From positions 1 through 64,000 of the forward strand of contig KN880441.1 in the NCBI GenBank assembly GCA_000934385.1: a stretch of DNA of 64,000 nt, written 5' to 3'. The position numbers and the translations under genes were made by a program. Source of the DNA: Cylindrobasidium torrendii FP15055 ss-10 (taxonomy: Eukaryota > Basidiomycota > Agaricomycetes > Agaricales > Physalacriaceae). Under the pieces are notes generated by a model, which saw only the letters and a list, made by a program, of their open reading frames with translations, searched no databases and was not told where the DNA came from. Within the stretch, counting starts at the first letter, position 1. Each line of letters opens with the position of its first letter. Below are positions 57,355 to 64,000 of the stretch, piece after piece.

Positions 57355-59460
57355 TCACCCCATCGCAACATCCCCCTCCGCACCCACACCTCCTTCCCCA
57401 CTACCACTTCCACCACCTGCGCCATCGCCACTGCCAGCGCCATCACCCATAAACCGCTCAAGCTCCTTATCCAAATCATCCGCCGTCTTCGGTGCTCCTC
57501 CCCTCTTCCCTCCTCCTCCTCCTCCCCTTCCTCCTCCTCTTCCACCGCCGCCTCTCCCTCCGCCTCTCCCTCCGTCTCTTGCACTGCCACCACCGCCGCC
57601 TCTTCCACCTCTTCCGCTGTTATCGCTACTCCTACGCGCACCGCCGCCGCCTCCGCTACTCCCGCGGTGATCATGCATATCATGATGATGATGGTGTCTG
57701 TCGGGTCCTCCGCGCCGACCCCCGCCGCGCGCGTCTTTCCAGGATCCGTCTATGCCTGCTGATGCTGTGGGGTGTGTCGGGTTAGTTAGTTGGTTGGTTG
57801 GCGTTTGGAGGAAGGGAAGGGGAGGGGTAGAGGGAAGGGAGGGAGGAGAGAAGGAGCACTGCATCGCAAGAAAAACCAAAAAAAACCAAATGCAAACGAC
57901 AGATGCACCAAATTCAAGGGCACGCGGCTGCAGAACAAAAGCCACAGCCAGAGCCCCAAAGCTAAAGAGAAAAGAAAGCTCGACGAATAAACGAAAGAAC
58001 GCACAATGAACAACCCTCCCACCTCCTTCCCTCCCACCACCATCACCCTCCCTGTCCCCAGCCTGCATACGCTCCAGCAGGCTCCCGCCCTTCGCCGCCG
58101 GCTCGTCCCGGATACGGTTCATCAGGCGCTGCGAGGGGGCGTAGGATTTTATGTGCAGGGGTTGCGCTGTTGGGTTGGGTGTGGTTAGTGAACGTGGGTG
58201 AGGATGAGTGAGTGGTGGGTAAGCGAGAAAGGGTGAGTGAGAAAGGGTGAGTGAGTGAGTGAGTGTTTTGTTAAAGGCAAGAAAACACAAAACACGACGA
58301 AACACTCAAAACACGACGAAGACCCAAAACAAAACGAAGTAATCAAAAGAAAGAAGAACAGGAGAATAAAACGCACTCATAAGCACCTTCCCATCCAACT
58401 GCCTCCGCGCCTCGCTCGCGTCCGCCCCATCCACGTACGTCACCAGCGCGCTTCCCGTCGAGCGCCCAGAGCGGTCGTACTACAAAGTAAAGTAAGAAAA
58501 AGAAGAGGGTCAGTATTTCGATCATGAACGTATGCAGTTTGTGGTTGGGAGTTTGTAGTTTGGGGAGGATGAGGGTGGTTTGGGAGGATGAAGGTAGGGT
58601 AGAAGAATGAGAGTGGTGTGGAAGGAATGTGTTCGTTGTCCATGCAAACGAAGAAACAGTTGTGCGAGCACAAGGAACGCCGCACGCTCCGATTCACGAA
58701 AACCAAGCAAAACAGATCCACAAACAAAACTCAAGCGAATCCACAAAGAAACCCCACGCAGCGCAAATGGAGAGAAAAAGAACGCACCCTAATCCCAGGA
58801 GCCCGCGCCAACGGCCCCACCGCGCCAAACACGCGCGTCAAATCCTCCGGGGACACGTCGAAGTGGAGATTATCGACTAGGAGTTGTTTGCTTTGATTTG
58901 CCGTGTTGTTGTTGGTGGAATTGTTGTTGTTGTTGTTGGTGGTGGAGGATCTGAAAGGGCGACGGTGTTAGTTGCAGTTTTTGGAGGTGATGAGGTTTTT
59001 GGACGTGATGAGGTTTTTGGACATGGTGAGGTGTTCGGTGTAGGAATAAAATAGGGTATGTATGGGGAGGAATTGTGGTAGGAGAGGAAGAGAGGGAGGA
59101 AAGGGCAAGCGAGCAGGAGAGGAACTACGTTCCCCATCCCCAAGATACCTGTCATCCAAACACAACGTGCCGCGCAGACGTATGGTCTGGCGCGCCATCC
59201 CCCAGTCGTACCGCATCACCACAAACAACCTCTTCGCACCACCACCAACAACACGAAGCTCGCAAAACCACGCCAGCTCCCTCGCACCACCTCCAAGCTC
59301 ACACGCACAAAACAAGCTCACACGAAAGCAGCCGAAGCACCGAAGAACGAAGGGGAACACACCTCGAATCAAACTCATCCTCATCCATCCCATAGTCCGC
59401 ATCATTATCCCACGGCGTGCGCTTCGACTGCTGGGGGTACGGCGCGTGTCTTCTTGACAT
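57355..59460 (-). CDS. YRA1: ALY/REF-type RNA-binding mRNA export factor
   Basis: ALY/REF proteins bind spliced mRNA with the THO/TREX complex and hand it to the export receptor. Exon 1 starts MSRRHAPYPQQSKRTPWDND. Exon 2 joins as LFVVMRYDWGMARQTIRLRG. An Asn-rich linker precedes the RRM: LLVDNLHFDVSPEDLTRVFG is RNP2 and its helix, and GRSTGSALVTYVDGADASEA is RNP1. The RRM ends QPLHIKSYAPSQR, followed by NRIRDEPAAKGGSLLERM. The last exon is Arg/Gly-rich with a His run (DRHHHHHDMHDH) and closes with the ALY/FoP C-terminal motif DDLDKELERFMGD. Introns lie near 59260-59350, 59010-59150, 58470-58500, 58170-58375 and 57765-58045; some acceptors are approximate. Exon 2 is atypical for ALY proteins and could contain a mis-splice on my part. 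Confidence 0.83.
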
Positions 59461-60453
59461 TGCTGTTTGGTGCTTGCTTTTTGGGTTGGAGTGTAGTGCT
59501 GCTTGCTTGCTTGCTTTTTGAGATTTAGTGTAGCGTGGTGCGTTTCGGAAGAGGTGCTGCTTGCCGCGTTTCGGAAGAAGTTTTGGTGTGGTGCTGCAGT
59601 GTTCTGGGTTTTCGTCGTGGGTGCAGCGGTGGTGCTGGTGCGGCTTCAGGCGGTGTTGTGGTTTTGTTGGTGGTGGTTCGGTTTGTGTCGAAGCGGCAAG
59701 GTCTCTTCAAAGTCAAGACCTGGTTCCAGTTGTCCTAGTCGTCCAGTCGTCCAAATAACAAAGCCTTCGTCTTCGTCCCACGGAAAAAGATTCTCCACTC
59801 CAAAGCAAAAAGGTCCAAAGCCGAAGTTATGCGCGAAAAGAGTACGGGACACCGAGGTTTGATGCTGGTGGTGGGTGTAAGAGATCAAGCTTCAAGGCTG
59901 AACGCGAGGCTTTCGATCGTAGCTTGCTGTCAGTCCCGTAGTACTAACTGCATACATACTAACTGAACACACTACGGTTAACCAGGCTAATACTACGGAG
60001 TAGGCGGCTACTAAGCGCTTCAGCATCGAGGTGGGTATTTATCTCGCTCGCTACGCACAGCGTATACCATATATTGCACAGCGTATACCCTATTTCCTCG
60101 TCCATCTGGTTCGTGGCCCATGCATTCAAATAAACACGAAGCGCAACACCTCAAATGTCATCATGTATGTACAGTATCATTCCCACTGCTCAGTAATCAC
60201 TATCATTCTCATTGCTCAGTAGTCACTATCATCCCCCCTGCTAGCGCTCAGTACCCTCGAACCATTCAACCTTGCAAGGAGCGCAGAGCAAGACAGAACT
60301 AGAATGAATAGGGCAGCATTTGCACGCCAGAATCTACTTTTACGGAACACCTCCTTCTCCTTCTCTTTCTGCGCTACTCATCATTACTACCAAACCTTGC
60401 TCTCCTCTCTCTCTTCTCTACGCTCCTGCCACTCCCACTCCCACCACCCACAT
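59461..60453. other. Intergenic, no gene seen
   Basis: About 1 kb. CTTGCTTGCTTG near 59500-59515 and a repeated TCATTCTCATTGCTCAGTA-like unit at 60175-60225 are the only structures noted. Confidence 0.4.
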
Positions 60454-61822
60454 CTAGAAAGGCAACTTAACCTTCTTCACCCTCGGCACACTCACCGGAT
60501 CCGGCTTCCTATGCTTATGCCACATCCTCCACCTCGAAATCCTCGCATCCATATCCCGCAACATAATCTTACGCCGCGCGAACTTCTTGGGCGCGAGTCG
60601 CTCCCACTTGTGTCCTTTGAACATGCGCTTGCGGGTGCTGTAGAGGGTTATCTGTGGGGAGGGGAGGGGGTTAGTAAAAAGAAAAGCAAGAAGCGGGTGG
60701 TAGAGCAAGGAATTGAGGGAGAGGGAGAAAGGGGAAGGCATAAACACGCAGTCGAAGCCAAATCTAAGACCCAGCGCGTAGCATCACCACATAGTCACCG
60801 CAACACCAATCCCACCAAAAACGAACAAGAAAAACCAACGAAAAAGCAAAAAGCAAAAAAAGAAACACTCACCCGTCCACCATCCCTAACCCTCTCCGCC
60901 TTCTCCACGCGCTTCTGCAAATCCGCAGACGCACCGACCCAGTCGATCCGGACAAGCCAGGGTTCGCCCGGCGTGTCCGTGTTCAACGACCACTCCTCTG
61001 TAACGGGTGATTCCTTGGTTTGGGGTGTCGTCGTTGAGCCAGGGAGGGACTTCGAGGAGGAGGACTTCGGTGTGAGGCCTAGGGAAGGAAGGAGAGGTTA
61101 GCATGGAATGGTCTTTTGCGTACGATGGGGGGGGAGGTGAAAGAGCTCAACACCAGAAACAAAACGCAACGCAACGAAGAGCTCAACACCACTGCACATT
61201 TACCAAGAAGCAACGAAAGCGCAACGCAACACCACCACTACACAAACAAGCTCATCACGAAAGACAAAAACAAAACGAAACCGAAACGAAAACGCAACGC
61301 ACCTCCAGCCAAAACCCTCAAATCCCCCTTCACCCCCGGCGGCAGCAAATGCCCCAACCCCAGCCTCCCCGCAGCTTTCACCAACTCCGCCTGGCGGCGC
61401 AGGCTGTACTTTGGCGGTGCCCAGCGCCCCGTGGAGGGGTTCAGGAAGGGCAGGAAGGGGTTTCGCAGGGCGATGGAGGTCGCTGTTGCTGTTGCTGTCG
61501 CGGTCATAGTAGTAGTATTGGCAGCTGGGGTGGAGGCGGTGGCTGCAGCGGTCGCGGTGGTGGAGGCGGCAGAAGGCGCAGCAGAAGCTGGGGCGGCCGT
61601 GTTGGGGTTGGCGGCAGTTGCTGCAGCCTTGCCATTCACCCCTGCCGAAGCGCCCTTCGGCAACACACTCTTCCCACTCCCCCCAATCCTCGTCCTCTCA
61701 TACGTCCTCGCCGGCCCCGTCGGGAGGAACCCAAACCGCGCGATGTGGCTTTCCAAGCCGCGCAGCTCGTGCATGCGGAAGGCTTTGAGGGTGCGGAGGG
61801 CTGCTGCTGTTGAGGCGCTCAT
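60454..61822 (-). CDS. MRPL25: Mitochondrial large-subunit ribosomal protein mL59
   Basis: Three exons (61822-61303, 61078-60873, 60651-60454) encode 307 residues. The N-terminal helix (STAAALRTLKAFRMHELRGL, ESHIARFGFLPTGPARTYE), then RNPFLPFLNPSTGRWAPPKY and SLRRQAELVKAA are the hallmark blocks of the fungal mL59 (yeast Mrpl25) family. Exon 2 carries WLVRIDWVGASADLQKRVEK. Exon 3 is ITLYSTRKRMFKGHKWERLA then KIMLRDMDARISRWRMWHKH with a very basic end. The product sits in the mitochondrial 54S subunit. An Ala/Thr-rich insert of about 50 residues (ASAAPSAASTTATAAATAST) splits the first conserved part from RNPFLP and is a lineage-specific low-complexity expansion. Confidence 0.87.
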
Positions 61823-62236
61823 TGTTTATGATTTGAGGGTGCTTTGAGAATACTTTGCAGGAGGCGTATGTGCTGAGGGTGCTCGACTTCAAGAGTCGAG
61901 GATGCTTTGGTGAGCTGCGCGTTTGGTCAAGCAAGCCGCTACGTCGAGTCGAAGGACAAGCCGCGTCCAGCTGTGTCGGTATCTGAGCCTTGCACGCGTT
62001 CAAAATACGCGTCGCGCGCCTGGTGCAAACCAAAAGTCAAAGAAAGCGTCTTGACAAGACCGGACAAGACAGCAAAGGCAAAACGCGCCGCGCCGTCCCG
62101 ATCATTGATCCGACGTCGCGTGGCACCCAGCCTCAGCCTTCAGGAAGCTGCCAGCCTGCCATCCAAGAAAGAATGACATGAAAAAATCCTCAGAGCTACG
62201 AATTCAGAAAATCTTTGAGGTTACAGCATGGGTACA
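61823..62236. other. Intergenic before tRNA-Thr
   Basis: About 410 bp without a recognisable feature. Confidence 0.4.
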
Positions 62237-62329
62237 GCCCGTTTAGCTCAGTGGTAGAGCGCGCCACTCGTATGCTGTGATGGGTATGCTGTGATGGTGA
62301 GGTCGGTTGTTCAATCCAGCCAATGGGCA
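62237..62329 (+). tRNA. tRNA-Thr(CGU) with a 21-nt intron
   Basis: The mature sequence is the same as in the other two tRNA-Thr genes. The insertion after position 37 is 21 nt (62273-62293). TATGCTGTGATGGG (62271-62284) is directly repeated as TATGCTGTGATGGT (62285-62298), so the intron equals a 7-nt version plus one 14 bp tandem duplication. A T5 run follows at 62350-62354. Confidence 0.9.
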
Positions 62330-62498
62330 GTGAATTTGTTGCCACGTAGTTTTTAACGAGATCAGCTTGGAATTTTGATTTTTTGATCTTTGCCTTACGC
62401 CGTACGGAGAGACTCTGATGAAATGGAGAGAACTAGAGTCTGCGGAGAGACTCCGTTGTCCAGGGATCTCGCCTTGCCGCTCGTGAGCCTTGAAATGC

Positions 62499-63213
62499 TT
62501 TAGGGTGGCGGACCTAACCCCCAAAACATGGGTACCGAGCATAAGTACCGGTACTGTACCGTACCGTACCATGTACTGTACACCCCCGCCAGAAGGGTAG
62601 GTACAGTACCTATCACATGATGCGTTCACGTGACCGTATCACGTGCGGGCTTCGGATCACGGCGCGAGGCGGGCGGCGGGATGATCGGCGGGCACTCAAC
62701 GACGTTCGGGGGAGTGGCATGGCTCTCATTGGGGTTCCCAAGGGCTATAACTCTGGCAAGTGGCTAAAAGGTGCTATTGAAGACCTTTTGAAGCAATTTC
62801 AAAGTCATTGGGCCAATGTGAGGCTGCTCCAAAAGGTGTCTAAACCCAGAGCCATTGTGAGGCCAAATCCTGCAATTATGGGGCCCATCAGCGTTGAATC
62901 GTGTCATATTAGACCTTAGCTAGTGTAATATGCACGCAGATGCAGAAAAAACGGGCAAATAGCCCGAAAAACAAGCAAAACGCGGGGTGTGGCGCAGGTC
63001 ACATGTTCCAATCACGTGCCGGTACAGTACGGTACAGTACGGTACGGTACACCCCCCTAAATCGGGCATAGGTACGGTACCGGTACTGTACCCCCCGGGG
63101 AGCATAGGTCCGCCACCCTACGGTACAGTACGGTACGGTACACCCCCCTAAATCGGGCATAGGTACGGTACCGGTACTGTACCCCCCGGGGAGCATAGGT
63201 CCGCCACCCTAAA
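62499..63213. mobile_element. MITE-like element with terminal inverted repeats
   Basis: The ends are perfect 18 bp inverted repeats (TTTAGGGTGGCGGACCTA at 62499-62516; its complement at 63196-63213). Similarity continues outward imperfectly as CTTGAAATGC against CTTGAAGTGC. Both ends lead into GTAC-rich sequence (CGGTACTGTACCGTACC-like). The roughly 400 bp centre holds no transposase. The right arm is duplicated as a 91 bp tandem unit. I see no clear target-site duplication, so assignment to a transposon family is open. Confidence 0.6.
63029..63211. repeat. 91 bp perfect tandem duplication
   Basis: Two copies in tandem (63030-63120 and 63121-63211) with a period of 91 bp. Each contains GGTACGGTACCGGTACTG, a near-palindrome, and GGTCCGCCACCCTA. 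Confidence 0.92.
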
Positions 63214-63317
63214 CTGAGCACTTCAAGAGCAAAACTGATTACTTCAAGAGCAAAATATTCCAGTCTCCTTAAAACATTTCATCCTGCTTAAAACATTTCT
63301 GTCTGCTGGTCCATCCA

Positions 63318-63388
63318 TGCATTAAGAGGGAATCGAACCCCCGGCGGGTCGATGGCAACGACCCAGGTTACCACTACCCCATTAATGC
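63318..63388 (-). tRNA. tRNA-Gly(GCC)
   Basis: The acceptor stem pairs perfectly (GCATTAA/TTAATGC). The D stem is GGGT/ACCT, the anticodon stem GGTCG/CGACC with loop TTGCCAT (anticodon GCC), and the T arm GGGGG TTCGATT CCCTC. A TTTT run lies about 30 bp downstream. No intron. Confidence 0.92.
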
Positions 63389-64000
63389 CTGTGCATTCAT
63401 GCTCACAGTCTACTTCGTTTTCTCTCATGCCCCCAGTCTATTTTGGTTGCTTTCAAGCCTGTCCATGCGCCTTTGTCGCCTTGTCCATGCGCCTTTGTCG
63501 CCTTGTCCATGCGCCTTGTCGCCTTGTCCATGCGCCTTTGTATGTCCTCGTGCCTAGGAAATTCCGGCCTGGGAAGGATGAGAAGTCTTCGCATGAGCCT
63601 GGGAGTGCATGTGAGCCTGGGAGTGCATGCAGGGTTGGGAGTGCATACAGGGTGAGGGGGTGGGGAGGAGATGATCGAGATCGCGTTTAACCCCCATCCC
63701 GGATCCATCATTGCGGGACGCGTCTCGTACCACCATCACTACCACCACCCACTACCACTACCATCACCACCTCGATTAAAGACAGGGGATTGGACTGGAT
63801 ACATAGGGAGAGAGCGGCACGCGGATTGGCTGCTTGTAGCCTGCACACTGGATTACAGGGTACACGACAAGGCGCGCAATACTTAGGCATTCCTTCCAAC
63901 ACCAAACCACAGTGAATACCGAACACTGCGGAAGCACATCACCTACGACGAACACCCACCTCTCCATCTCTATCACGGACACCATGCCCACGAACCCAAA
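63389..64000. other. Intergenic with short tandem repeats to window end
   Basis: Besides the 22 bp array (63458-63540), GGGAGTGCATNNAGSSTG-like units repeat three times at 63600-63655, and a CCACTAC-rich stretch lies at 63730-63770. No gene is supported. Confidence 0.4.
63458..63540 (+). repeat. 22 bp tandem array
   Basis: Four units of TTGTCCATGCGCCTTTGTCG type; one unit is shorter by three T/C bases. Confidence 0.85.

Noticed and set aside
1..64000. CRISPR array, bacterial operon or phage region
   Set aside because: Introns throughout, eukaryotic tRNA genes and fungal families exclude a prokaryotic source. The tandem repeats have no spacer pattern.

Overview
The window reads as nuclear DNA of a filamentous basidiomycete, most likely an Agaricomycete. 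The signs are densely packed genes on both strands, very short GT-AG introns (about 35-80 bp, often with a GTGCGT/GTACGT donor), recognisable fungal families (GH53 endogalactanase, M28 aminopeptidase, Sec2 Rab GEF, fungal-type mL59, RNI-like LRR and F-box proteins) and nuclear tRNA genes with introns. The genus cannot be fixed from sequence alone. All gene models are manual splices from raw sequence. Domain-bearing exons are solid; some exon ends and starts are not.

Left third (1-26.7 kb): an unrecognised multi-exon gene runs off the left edge. It is followed by two tandem secreted GH53 galactanases, a PIG-L/GPI12 de-N-acetylase, a DUF1770-like protein, a small DDR48-type stress protein, an RNI/LRR protein, an F-box protein, a secreted SGNH (CE3-like) esterase, a SEC2-type Rab GEF, a BAX-inhibitor-1 family membrane protein and two tandem M28 aminopeptidases. 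A decayed piece of the BI-1 gene between the two peptidases shows that the duplicated unit included the BI-1 3' end. Then come about 4.5 kb of weak coding signal and a Ser/Thr-rich hypothetical gene.

Middle (26.7-43 kb): unassigned minus-strand coding segments lead into a 1.6 kb block present twice, once on each side of a 100-N gap. This is most simply two overlapping contig ends from different haplotypes. Further right lie an F-box protein, a protein with three C2HC zinc-binding-like modules each cut by an intron at the same point, a large low-complexity protein and a membrane-anchored hemerythrin-like protein.

Right third (43-64 kb): phosphopantothenoylcysteine synthetase (CAB2), whose promoter and first exon are repeated as a dead copy 4.3 kb away; a small C2H2 zinc-finger protein between the two copies; three tRNA-Thr(CGU) genes with introns of 0, 7 and 21 nt; a large F-box protein; an ALY/REF-type mRNA export factor; mitochondrial ribosomal protein mL59; a MITE-like inverted-repeat element rich in GTAC; and tRNA-Gly(GCC).

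The genes form no single pathway. Secreted polysaccharide- and protein-degrading enzymes on the left fit a saprotrophic or plant-associated life, and the rest is housekeeping. The recurring theme is local duplication and decay: GH53, M28/BI-1, CAB2 exon 1, tRNA-Thr and the gap-flanking block.
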